Source: Microlunatus capsulatus (GTDB lineage: Bacteria; Actinomycetota; Actinomycetes; Propionibacteriales; Propionibacteriaceae). Taken from it: a DNA stretch of 64,000 nucleotides. Position numbers and translations under genes: made by a program. This document shows, in pieces, positions 7,000 through 14,381 of this stretch (its first letter is position 1; the number at the start of each line of letters is the position of its first letter). Location of the stretch: contig NZ_JAGIOB010000001.1 in NCBI RefSeq assembly GCF_017876495.1, positions 2,108,001-2,172,000 on the forward strand. Reading direction: 5' to 3'. The notes under the pieces are model-generated. The model was not told the origin of the DNA. It saw only the letters and a list, made by a program, of their open reading frames with translations, and searched no databases.

Positions 7000-9198
7000 G
7001 TGACCGTCGTCGCCGTCGTGCTGGCCCTGGCCGTGTCGGTGGTCGGCGTCGCCCTGTTCGCCCGGGGCGTGGCCTCCATCGTCGGCGTGCTCCGGCTGGG
7101 CCGCCCCGTGACGGGCCGCCGCGACTCCCCGAGGGACCGCTGGCGGCACCTGCTGGCCGAGACGCTGGGCCACACCCGGATGCTGCAGTGGACGGCGGTC
7201 GGGATCGCGCACTGGTGCGTCTTCGTCGCCTTCGGCGCCCTCTTCCTCACCCTGGTCACCGCCTACGGGCAGCTCGTCGACCCGCGCTTCGCGCTGCCGC
7301 TCATCGGCCACTGGGTGGTCTACGAGTGGGCCAGCGAGGTCATCGCCTGGGCCGGCCTGCTCGGCATCCTCTACCTGATCGGCGTCCGGGCCCGCCAGCG
7401 CGGGCGCGGCCGGGCGTCGCGCTTCTCCGGCTCCACCGGCTGGCAGGCCGTCTACGTCGAGCTCACCATCCTCGGCATCGTCGTCTGCGTGCTCGCGCTG
7501 CGCGCGCTGGAGTTCCAGCTGCTGGGGGCGACGACGAGCCGCTGGCACTTCCCGCTCACCTGGTTCCTGCTGCCGGGCGGGCTGCCGGTGGCGGGGGTGG
7601 AGACCGCCGTCGTGCTGGTGGCCGCGCTGAAGATCGTCATCTCGATGGCCTGGTTCGTCACCATCGGCCTCAACCAGACGATGGGCGTGGCCTGGCACCG
7701 GTTCACGGCCTGGCCGAACATCTGGTTCAAGCGGCGGGCCGACGGCCGGCCGGCGCTGGGCGCGCTGGCCCCGGTCGTCGTCGACGGGAAGCCGCTGGAC
7801 TTCGCCGAGATCGAGGGCCTCGACGAGGACGCCACCCTGGGCGTCGGCAAGGTCGAGGACTTCACCTGGAAGGGCCTGCTGGACTTCACCTCCTGCACCG
7901 AGTGCGGGCGCTGCCAGTCGCAGTGCCCCGCCTGGCACACCGGCAAGCCGCTCTCCCCCAAGCTCGTCATCACCGACCTCCGCGACCACGCCCATGCCAA
8001 GGCCCCGTACCTGCGGGCGGCCGAGGAGGCCCGGGCCGCGCTGCCCGCCGCCGTGCTCGCCGAGGCCGAGCGGCCGCTGGTCGGCCCGATCCAGGTCGTC
8101 GAGGGCGGCCGGGCCGGCGTCATCGACCCCGACGTGCTGTGGTCGTGCACCAGCTGCGGCGCGTGCGTGCAGCAGTGCCCCGTCGACATCGAGCACGTCG
8201 ACCACATCCTCGACCTGCGCCGCCACCAGGTGCTGATGGACTCCGACTTCCCGAAGGAGCTCAACGGGCTGTTCAAGGGGCTGGAGAGCAAGGGCAACCC
8301 CTGGAACCAGAGCCCGCGCGGCCGGATGGACTGGGCGGCGGACCTGCCGTTCCCCGTCCCGGTGGTCGGCGAGGACGTCGAGGACCTGACCGCCGTGGAG
8401 TACCTGTTCTGGGTCGGCTGCGCCGGGGCCTACGAGGACCGGGCCAAGAAGACGACCCGCGCGGTGGCCGAGCTGCTGCACACCGCGGGCGTCACCTTCG
8501 CGGTGCTGGGCAAGGGCGAGACCTGCACCGGCGACCCGGCGCGGCGGGCCGGCAACGAGTTCGTCTTCCAGCAGCTGGCGCTGGAGAACGTCGAGACCCT
8601 CACCGAGGCGGGCGCCACCAAGATCGTCACCAGCTGCGCGCACTGCCTCAACACGCTCAAGAACGAGTACCCCGAGCTGGGCATCAGCGCCGAGGTCGTC
8701 CACCACACCCAGCTGCTGAACCGGCTGGTCCGCGACGGCCGGCTGACCCCGGTGGCCCCGCCCGCGGGCTCCGTCGGCGGCCGGACGATCACCTACCACG
8801 ACCCCTGCTACCTCGGCCGGCACAACCAGGTCTACGACCCGCCGCGCGACCTCCTGGGCTCCATCCCCGGTGCCACCGTGGCCGAGATGCCGCGGCACGG
8901 CTCCCGCTCCTTCTGCTGCGGCGGCGGCGGCGCCCGGATGTGGATGGAGGAGAAGATCGGCACCCGGATCAACGACGACCGGACGGCGGAGGCGGTCACG
9001 ACGCTGGAGTCGGCCGGCGCCGGGACGGGCCCGGCGGCCATCGCCACGGGCTGCCCGTTCTGCCGGGTGATGCTCTCCGACGGCCTGACCGCCCAGCAGG
9101 CGCAGGGTCGCGCGCCCGAGTCGGTCGAGGTGCTGGACGTGGCGCAGCTGCTGCTCGAGTCGGTGCGCCGCGAGCCCGAGGCCGGGACGCGGGTCTAG
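7000..9198 (+). CDS. etfD: membrane-bound iron-sulfur oxidoreductase, EtfD-type (ETF:menaquinone oxidoreductase)
   Basis: The 732-residue protein joins an N-terminal NarI-like membrane part (about five helices, residues 1-260) to a cytoplasmic HdrD-like iron-sulfur part. Two [4Fe-4S] ferredoxin motifs are present: C299-x2-C-x2-C-x3-C followed by Pro, and C383-x2-C-x2-C-x3-C followed by Pro. Two cysteine-rich CCG domains follow (SCAHCLNTLKNEY and SFCCGGGGARMW). In mycobacteria the homologous EtfD passes electrons from electron-transfer flavoprotein, fed by acyl-CoA dehydrogenases, to menaquinone. The GTG at 7000 is preceded by AGAGAGGAGG at good spacing. No etfAB genes are in the window, so the ETF link comes from family knowledge. 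Confidence 0.85.
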   Translation: MTVVAVVLALAVSVVGVALFARGVASIVGVLRLGRPVTGRRDSPRDRWRHLLAETLGHTRMLQWTAVGIAHWCVFVAFGALFLTLVTAYGQLVDPRFALPLIGHWVVYEWASEVIAWAGLLGILYLIGVRARQRGRGRASRFSGSTGWQAVYVELTILGIVVCVLALRALEFQLLGATTSRWHFPLTWFLLPGGLPVAGVETAVVLVAALKIVISMAWFVTIGLNQTMGVAWHRFTAWPNIWFKRRADGRPALGALAPVVVDGKPLDFAEIEGLDEDATLGVGKVEDFTWKGLLDFTSCTECGRCQSQCPAWHTGKPLSPKLVITDLRDHAHAKAPYLRAAEEARAALPAAVLAEAERPLVGPIQVVEGGRAGVIDPDVLWSCTSCGACVQQCPVDIEHVDHILDLRRHQVLMDSDFPKELNGLFKGLESKGNPWNQSPRGRMDWAADLPFPVPVVGEDVEDLTAVEYLFWVGCAGAYEDRAKKTTRAVAELLHTAGVTFAVLGKGETCTGDPARRAGNEFVFQQLALENVETLTEAGATKIVTSCAHCLNTLKNEYPELGISAEVVHHTQLLNRLVRDGRLTPVAPPAGSVGGRTITYHDPCYLGRHNQVYDPPRDLLGSIPGATVAEMPRHGSRSFCCGGGGARMWMEEKIGTRINDDRTAEAVTTLESAGAGTGPAAIATGCPFCRVMLSDGLTAQQAQGRAPESVEVLDVAQLLLESVRREPEAGTRV

Positions 9199-9205
9199 CG
9201 GAGCC

Positions 9206-9775
9206 TCAGAAGCGCTGGAAGTTGAGGTGCGAGCGGCTGGGCGTCGGACCGCGCTGGTTCTGGTAGCGCGAGCCGTACTGCGACGAGCCGTACGGCAGCT
9301 CGGCGGCCGAGGTGAGCCGGAAGAAGCAGAACTGGCCGATCTTCATGCCGGGCCACAGCTTGATCGGCAGGGTCGCGACGTTGGAGAGCTCCAGCGTCAC
9401 GTGCCCCGAGAAGCCCGGGTCGATGAACCCGGCGGTCGCGTGGGTGAGCAGGCCCAGCCGGCCCAGCGAGGACTTGCCCTCCACCCGGGCGGCGACGTCG
9501 TCGGGCAGCGTGACGACCTCGTAGACCGAGCCGAGCGCGAACTCCCCCGGGTGCAGGATGAAGGGCTCGCCGTCCACCGGCTCCACCGCGCGGGTGAGCT
9601 CGGGCTGCTCCTCCGACGGGTCGATGTGGGGGTAGCGGTGGTTCTCGAACACCCGGAAGAAGCGGTCGAGCCGCACGTCGATGCTGGACGGCTGGACCAT
9701 CGCCGGCTCGTAGGGGTCGAGGCCGATGCGGCCCGCCTCGACCTCGGCCCGGATGTCGCGGTCGGAGAGCAGCAT
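9206..9775 (-). CDS. dcd: dCTP deaminase (probably bifunctional dCTP deaminase/dUTPase)
   Basis: The 189-residue enzyme converts dCTP towards dUMP for thymidylate synthesis and keeps dUTP low. Family motifs are complete: MLLSDRDI start, [42 protein letters not shown] with the catalytic Glu in TLEL, then GMKIGQ and the C-terminal [15 protein letters not shown] lid. Actinobacterial Dcd proteins of this type carry both deaminase and diphosphatase activity. Its start is marked by a TAGGGT box 7 nt upstream with no Shine-Dalgarno. It is convergent with etfD with a gap of only 7 nt. Confidence 0.95.
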   Translation of the reverse strand: MLLSDRDIRAEVEAGRIGLDPYEPAMVQPSSIDVRLDRFFRVFENHRYPHIDPSEEQPELTRAVEPVDGEPFILHPGEFALGSVYEVVTLPDDVAARVEGKSSLGRLGLLTHATAGFIDPGFSGHVTLELSNVATLPIKLWPGMKIGQFCFFRLTSAAELPYGSSQYGSRYQNQRGPTPSRSHLNFQRF

Positions 9776-9782
9776 GGCCGCG

Positions 9783-9788
9783 ACCCTA
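9783..9788 (-). promoter_or_regulatory. minus-10 box of a leaderless promoter (dcd)
   Basis: On the minus strand TAGGGT ends 7 nt before the dcd ATG at 9775, placing the expected transcript start at or next to the start codon. Confidence 0.55.
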
Positions 9789-9820
9789 CCGGGAGCGGGT
9801 CCGGGGCGCGCCGCCCGCGA

Positions 9821-10915
9821 TCAGTCCTGGCGGACGGTCAGCCAGTGGTCGCCCATGGAGACGACGGAGCCCTCGTCCACGTGCACCGGGCGGCCGGGCT
9901 CGCAGGGGGTGGTCACGCCGTCGGTGGTCGTCACCGTCGAGCCGTTGGTGGAGCCGCGGTCGACGACGACCAGGCCCTCCTGGTCGACGTCGAGCGCGAG
10001 GTGCGACTTCGACACCGTGCGGGTCTCGTCGGCGATCTTGACCAGCTCGGCGGTCTCCTCGCCCGGGCGCGGCTGCGGGTTGCGGCCCAGCAGCACGAGG
10101 CCGGCGACGGGCACCTCGCGGCCGTCGTCGAGGACCGCGGTCCAGCGTCGTGGCGCGGGCGGCGGGGCGGGGCTGCGGCGGACGGGCGGGGCGAACCGCT
10201 CGGTGCGCTCGCCGACGTCCTCCGGCTCCGCGGCAGCGGGCACGGGGCCGGCGGCGACGGCGCCCGGACCGACGGGAGCCATCCCGACCTCCACCCCGCT
10301 GGGAGCCATCGGCAGGGCGGTGGCGGGCAGGGCGCCCGCGACCGGGTCGACGCCGGGGCTCGCGGCGGGCGGCGTGAGCGGGCGCGGCGCCTCCGCGGCC
10401 GCCGGGCCGCGCGGGTCCGCGGCGGCGGAGGACGCGGGACGGGCGCCGCGCGGGGCCAGCATCCGCTCCCGGATGACGACCGAGCCGGCGGCGAGGTCGT
10501 GCCAGCCCTGGTAGCGGGGGTGCCGGAGCAGGAAGAACAGCATCAGCAGGAGGCCGATCCCGGTCGCGCTCAGCAGCCCGAGGACCAGCGCGCGGAGCAG
10601 GAAGCGCCCCCAGCCGATCGGACGGCCGTCGCTGAAGCCCACGAGCTGCAGCTTCATCAGCCGCATGCCGGGCCCGGCGGCCCGGGTGGCGAACATCCAC
10701 CACAGGACGACGGCCCAGGCCACCAGGAGGACGAGGGCGACGACGTCACCGGCCTGGACGCCGGGCTCGCCCGTCGAGGTCAGCACGGCGACGAGCACCG
10801 CGGGCACGACGGCGTCGACCAGGTGCGCCACCAGCCGGCGGCCGAGCGGCCCCACCTCCACGCCGGGTGGCAGACCGGTGAACCGGTCCGGCTTCGCCGC
10901 CGTCTGGGATGCCAT
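9821..10915 (-). CDS. RDD-domain membrane protein with C-terminal FHA domain
   Basis: The 364-residue protein has an N-terminal RDD membrane domain (about residues 18-150, three to four helices; signature LGRRLVAHLVDAVVP and a later RFLLRALVL). A Pro/Ala-rich linker (about 155-255) follows, then an FHA domain (about 262-360) with the phosphothreonine-binding pattern LLGRNPQPR, SKSHLAL and DRGSTNGS. FHA domains read Ser/Thr-kinase phosphorylation, so this is probably a membrane-anchored phospho-signalling component. The ATG has AAGGAG 9 nt upstream. It sits 72 nt downstream of a second FHA gene on the same strand, and the two are probably co-transcribed. The biological role is unknown. Confidence 0.85.
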   Translation of the reverse strand: MASQTAAKPDRFTGLPPGVEVGPLGRRLVAHLVDAVVPAVLVAVLTSTGEPGVQAGDVVALVLLVAWAVVLWWMFATRAAGPGMRLMKLQLVGFSDGRPIGWGRFLLRALVLGLLSATGIGLLLMLFFLLRHPRYQGWHDLAAGSVVIRERMLAPRGARPASSAAADPRGPAAAEAPRPLTPPAASPGVDPVAGALPATALPMAPSGVEVGMAPVGPGAVAAGPVPAAAEPEDVGERTERFAPPVRRSPAPPPAPRRWTAVLDDGREVPVAGLVLLGRNPQPRPGEETAELVKIADETRTVSKSHLALDVDQEGLVVVDRGSTNGSTVTTTDGVTTPCEPGRPVHVDEGSVVSMGDHWLTVRQD

Positions 10916-10987
10916 GCTCGCTGCTCCTTCGTCGTCGTCCCGCGCCTGCTGCGCGGTCCGGGGTCTCGCGGTGGTTCGGAGCCGACG

Positions 10988-12232
10988 CTACCGGGGGTCG
11001 GTCACGGTGACCGAGACCCCCTCGGCCAGCTCGAGGACGTCACCGGCCCGCACCGGCACGGGCTGCCCCGGGGGCAGCGAGCGCCGCCCGCCCGCCGGGT
11101 CGACCAGCAGCGTGCCGTTCGTCGAGTGCAGGTCGGTGACGGTGACCCGCCAGCCGTCCACCGCGACCTCCAGGTGCGTGCGGCTGATGTCGTGCGCGGG
11201 GCTGGGCACCGTCAGCAGCCGGACGGGTCCGGCGCCGCGGGCGGCCGGGGCGCGGCCGACGAGCACGGTCCGGTCGACCGGGACCTCGGCGCCGTCGCTG
11301 ACCCGCAGGACCGCCAGCACCGGCTGCGCCACCCGTCGGGTGCGCTGGTCGGTGACCGCGACCCCGCAGTCGCGGCAGCGGAGCTCCCCCGGCGGGTTCG
11401 CGTGGCCGTGCGGGCAGACGACGGCGTCGACGACGGGGCCGGTCGGCGGCGCGGGCGGGACGGCCACGCCGCCCAGCTCGGCGGCCAGCGGCGCCAGCTG
11501 CACCAGCTCGGTGTCGGCGTTCTCCAGGGCCGCCCGCGCCGGGTCGTCGGCCGCCGGGGCGGCCGGGTCCGGCAGCACCTGCGTCGGCTCGACGCCGTCG
11601 CCGAGGGCCTCCTCGGCGTGCAGGGGCTCGGTGTCGGGGAGCTCGGCGTCGGGGAGCTCGGTGTCGGGCGTGGGCCCCGCGCCGCCCCGGGCGTCGCGGG
11701 TCCGGCTCGTCGGCTCCGAGCGATCGGCGTCCGCGGCCGGCACCGGCTGCGGGGACTGGGCGCGGGCGTCCTCCCGGGCGTCGAGCAGCACGGACGAGGC
11801 CTGCACCGCGCCGACGACGAGCGGCAGCCGCAGCCCGGTGCCAGGGGCGTCGCCGGAGCCGCAGCGGACGAGCACCGTGCTGAGCCGGCCGAGCCCGACC
11901 TCGCTCCAGGTCTGGATGCCGGCGCCTTCGGCCACCACCCGCCCGTCGGCGGGGTCGACGACGGCGACCGCGCCCCGGACCAGCGAGCGCATCCCGTCGT
12001 CCTCGGTCCAGAACAGGGCGCCGAAGCTGGGCATGGTGTCCAGGCCGTAGCCGGCCATCCGTGCGGCGAGGTCGACCAGCGACGACGACGCCAGGACCTG
12101 CTGCCAGAGCTCCTCCACCAGGGGGGTCCAGCCCTCGCCCGGCGGTTCGACGACCACCAGCGACGTCGGCCCGCAGAGGACCAGCCAGTCCCCCGGCGCG
12201 TAGGTCGCGCGCCAGCGCCCCACCGGGCTCAT
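10988..12232 (-). CDS. FHA-domain protein with zinc-ribbon-like motif
   Basis: This 414-residue protein has an unassigned N-terminal region of about 150 residues (starts SPVGRWRATYAPGDWLVL). A disordered acidic/Pro linker follows, with a small internal repeat (TELPDAELPDTE). Next comes a probable zinc ribbon CPHGHANPPGELRCRDCG and a C-terminal FHA domain (about 305-410; VLVGRAP, ISRTHLEV, DLHSTNGT). It resembles FHA proteins found in actinobacterial secretion or kinase-signalling loci, but no such machinery is adjacent. The ATG at 12232 overlaps the stop of a tiny upstream frame (ATGA), suggesting coupling. It is probably co-transcribed with the RDD-FHA gene. Confidence 0.8.
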   Translation of the reverse strand: MSPVGRWRATYAPGDWLVLCGPTSLVVVEPPGEGWTPLVEELWQQVLASSSLVDLAARMAGYGLDTMPSFGALFWTEDDGMRSLVRGAVAVVDPADGRVVAEGAGIQTWSEVGLGRLSTVLVRCGSGDAPGTGLRLPLVVGAVQASSVLLDAREDARAQSPQPVPAADADRSEPTSRTRDARGGAGPTPDTELPDAELPDTEPLHAEEALGDGVEPTQVLPDPAAPAADDPARAALENADTELVQLAPLAAELGGVAVPPAPPTGPVVDAVVCPHGHANPPGELRCRDCGVAVTDQRTRRVAQPVLAVLRVSDGAEVPVDRTVLVGRAPAARGAGPVRLLTVPSPAHDISRTHLEVAVDGWRVTVTDLHSTNGTLLVDPAGGRRSLPPGQPVPVRAGDVLELAEGVSVTVTDPR

Positions 12233-12267
12233 CCGCGCACCCGGCCCGTCGGCCCCGCCTCGCTCAT
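12229..12267 (-). CDS. possible 12-codon leader peptide coupled to the FHA gene
   Basis: A short frame encoding MSEAGPTGRVRG begins at ATG 12267, has GAGGGGA just upstream, and its TGA overlaps the FHA gene start as ATGA. The FHA start itself lacks a good ribosome-binding site, so reinitiation after this mini-frame is plausible. Such short frames arise often by chance in GC-rich DNA. Confidence 0.25.
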   Translation of the reverse strand: MSEAGPTGRVRG

Positions 12268-12375
12268 GGACATCCCCTCGCGCCGTGTGACCGGCCCCGG
12301 AGCGGGTGCCGGCAGGCGCCCATCATCCCCCGCGCGTGCGGGGTCCGCAGCCCACCGGCGCCGGACGCGACGACC

Positions 12376-13221
12376 TCAGGCCGCGACGACCCGGCTGTCC
12401 TCGGACTCCAGCTGGGCGTTGAACTCGCGCTTGCCCGCCTGCCAGCCGTCCTCGGTCTGGCCGGTCCGCCAGTAGCCGGACATCGAGACGCGCTGGCGGT
12501 TGAAGCCGATCTCGGTGAACAGGTAGCGGCGCAGCTGGCGGATCATCTCGGCGTTGCCGTGCACGAAGGCCTGGACGTCGCCGGCCGGGACGCCGGCGGT
12601 GCGGACGGCCTCGGCGAGCGCGTCGCCGTAGGGCCGGCCCGCGCGGTGCACCCAGGTGACGTGCACGTCGGGGCTGGCGCTGAGCACCATCTCGTCGCCG
12701 GGGCCCTCCACCTCGAGGAAGACCGAGGCCCGGGCGGTGTCGCCGAGCCGGTCCAGCGCGGCGGCGATGGCCGGGACGGCCGCCTCGTCGCCGACGAGCA
12801 GGTGGCGGTCGGCGGCCGGGTCGGGGGCGTAGCCGCCGCCGGGGCCGAAGAAGCCGATCCGGTCGCCCGGGACCGCGCGGGCCGCCCACGGACCGGCGAG
12901 CCCCTCGTCGCCGTGCACGACGAAGTCGACGGCCATCTCGTTGCGCTCGGCGTCGTAGCTGCGGACGGTGTAGGTGCGGGTGACCGGCCAGCGGTGCGCG
13001 GGCTCGGTGGCCTTCATCCCGTCGGGGTCGAAGGGCCAGCGGTAGTCGCAGCCGTGCGGGGCGAAGAGGATCTTGAGGTAGTGGTCGGTGCAGGGCATCT
13101 GCTCCAGGCAGCGCAGGTCCGCACCGGTGAACACCACGCGGCGCATGGACGGGGTCAGCCACGTCGCGCGCACCACCTCGGCGGTGCGGGGGGTGCGCTT
13201 GCGCTGGCCAGCCTGGCTCAT
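12376..13221 (-). CDS. siderophore-interacting protein (FAD-binding ferric-siderophore reductase)
   Basis: The 281-residue protein belongs to the SIP/ViuB family, NAD(P)H-dependent flavoenzymes that release iron from siderophores in the cytoplasm. An FAD-binding barrel (about 10-135; RTYTVRSYDAERNEMAVDFVVHG) is followed by the SIP C-terminal domain (GPGGGYAPDPAADRHLLVGDEAAVPAI, then QAFVHGNAEMIRQLRRYL and MSGYWRTGQTEDGW). An IdeR/DtxR-like box lies 38 nt upstream, consistent with iron repression. I chose ATG 13221, preceded by GAGG; GTG at 13233 is an alternative. A small hairpin at 12328-12343 may end the transcript. Confidence 0.9.
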   Translation of the reverse strand: MSQAGQRKRTPRTAEVVRATWLTPSMRRVVFTGADLRCLEQMPCTDHYLKILFAPHGCDYRWPFDPDGMKATEPAHRWPVTRTYTVRSYDAERNEMAVDFVVHGDEGLAGPWAARAVPGDRIGFFGPGGGYAPDPAADRHLLVGDEAAVPAIAAALDRLGDTARASVFLEVEGPGDEMVLSASPDVHVTWVHRAGRPYGDALAEAVRTAGVPAGDVQAFVHGNAEMIRQLRRYLFTEIGFNRQRVSMSGYWRTGQTEDGWQAGKREFNAQLESEDSRVVAA

Positions 13222-13258
13222 GGGGGTCCTCACAACAGGTCTTCGGAGCGGTCGCTAC

Positions 13259-13277
13259 TAAGGTTAGCCTCACATAT
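13259..13277. promoter_or_regulatory. IdeR/DtxR iron-box-like operator
   Basis: TAAGGTTAGCCTCACATAT matches the 19-bp IdeR consensus (TWAGGTWAGSCTWACCTWA) at 16 positions by my count. It lies between the divergent siderophore-interacting protein gene and the methyltransferase gene, so it could control either or both. Confidence 0.7.
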
Positions 13278-13307
13278 CTTCGGCCGGTAGCAGGGGAGGA
13301 TGGCCGG

Positions 13308-14369
13308 GTGGAGGCGCTCGGGGACCCGGTGGACGGCATCCTGCTCAGGGAGGCGGGGGCGCTGGCCGCTGCGCCCGGACCCGTGGTGGTGCTGGAGGAC
13401 GCGTCCGGCGCGCTCAGCACGGGGGTCGCCGCCCTCCGACCCGGCGTCGCGGTGCGCGTCCAGGTGGACGCCTGGACCGACCAGCAGGCGGTGGCCGCGG
13501 CCGTCGCGGGTGTGCCCGAGATCACCCTCCTCGAGGACCTCGGACACGAGCTGCTGGGCGGCGCTGTGCTCGTGGTGCTGCGGCTGCCCAAGGGGCTCGC
13601 CGCCCTCGACGAGATGGCCGGGGCCGTGGCCCGCTGGGCCGACCCGTCCGTGGTCGTGCTGGCCGGCGGCCGCGTCAAGCACATGAGCCGGGGCATGAAC
13701 GACGTCCTCGCCCGGCACTTCGGCGTGGTCCGCGCCAGCCTCGGCGCGCAGAAGTCCCGGGTGCTGGTCGCCCGCGAGCCGCGGCCGGCCGACGGCGGGC
13801 GCTACCCGGTCGTCGGCCACGACGCGGAGCTGGGGCTGGAGGTGCACGCGCACGGCGGCGCCTTCGCCGGCCCGTCGGTCGACCTCGGCACCCGTTTCCT
13901 GGCGGGCTTCGCGGGCTCCTTGCCCGCCGACGCGCGCCGGGTCGTGGACCTGGGCTGCGGCACCGGCGTGCTGGCCGTCACCGCCGCGCGCACGCTGCCG
14001 GAGGCGTCGGTGCTGGCCCTGGACGTGTCCCGGGCGGCCGTCCTGTCGGCGACCGCGACGGCGGCGGCCAACGGCGTCGGCGACCGCGTCGAGGTGCGCC
14101 GCGGCCACCTGCTGGCCGGGGTGCCCGACGCCGACGTCGACCTGGTCCTCTGCAACCCCCCGTTCCACCGCGGCAACAGCCGCGACAGCGCCGTCGCCTT
14201 CGAGATGCTGGCCGACGCGGCCCGCGCCCTGCGACCGGGCGGGGAGCTGTGGACGGTCTACAACTCCCACCTGCCCTACCTGCGGACGCTGCGCCGCCTC
14301 GTCGGCTCCACCGCCGTCGTCGGCCAGAACACCGGATTCACCGTCACCCGGTCGGTCCGCAGCCGCTGA
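13308..14369 (+). CDS. class I SAM-dependent methyltransferase (RsmC/RlmG-like)
   Basis: The 353-residue protein has a degenerate N-terminal methyltransferase-like half and a catalytic C-terminal half, as in RsmC/RlmG rRNA guanine-N2 methyltransferases. The SAM-binding motif VVDLGCGTGVLAV and the base-binding NPPF motif (LVLCNPPFHRGN) are intact. The GTG start at 13308 follows GGGGAGG at about 8 nt; other codons nearby are out of frame. It is divergent from the siderophore-interacting protein gene and its promoter region includes the iron box, although an rRNA methyltransferase would not obviously be iron-controlled. The substrate (16S, 23S or other) is not certain. Confidence 0.8.
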   Translation: MEALGDPVDGILLREAGALAAAPGPVVVLEDASGALSTGVAALRPGVAVRVQVDAWTDQQAVAAAVAGVPEITLLEDLGHELLGGAVLVVLRLPKGLAALDEMAGAVARWADPSVVVLAGGRVKHMSRGMNDVLARHFGVVRASLGAQKSRVLVAREPRPADGGRYPVVGHDAELGLEVHAHGGAFAGPSVDLGTRFLAGFAGSLPADARRVVDLGCGTGVLAVTAARTLPEASVLALDVSRAAVLSATATAAANGVGDRVEVRRGHLLAGVPDADVDLVLCNPPFHRGNSRDSAVAFEMLADAARALRPGGELWTVYNSHLPYLRTLRRLVGSTAVVGQNTGFTVTRSVRSR

Positions 14370-14381
14370 CGCCGAGGGCGC

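Noticed and set aside
10985-10990. TAGCGT minus-10 box (minus strand) for the RDD-FHA gene
   Set aside because: It coincides with the TAG stop codon of the upstream FHA gene, and the RDD-FHA gene has a good Shine-Dalgarno sequence, so read-through transcription is the simpler explanation.
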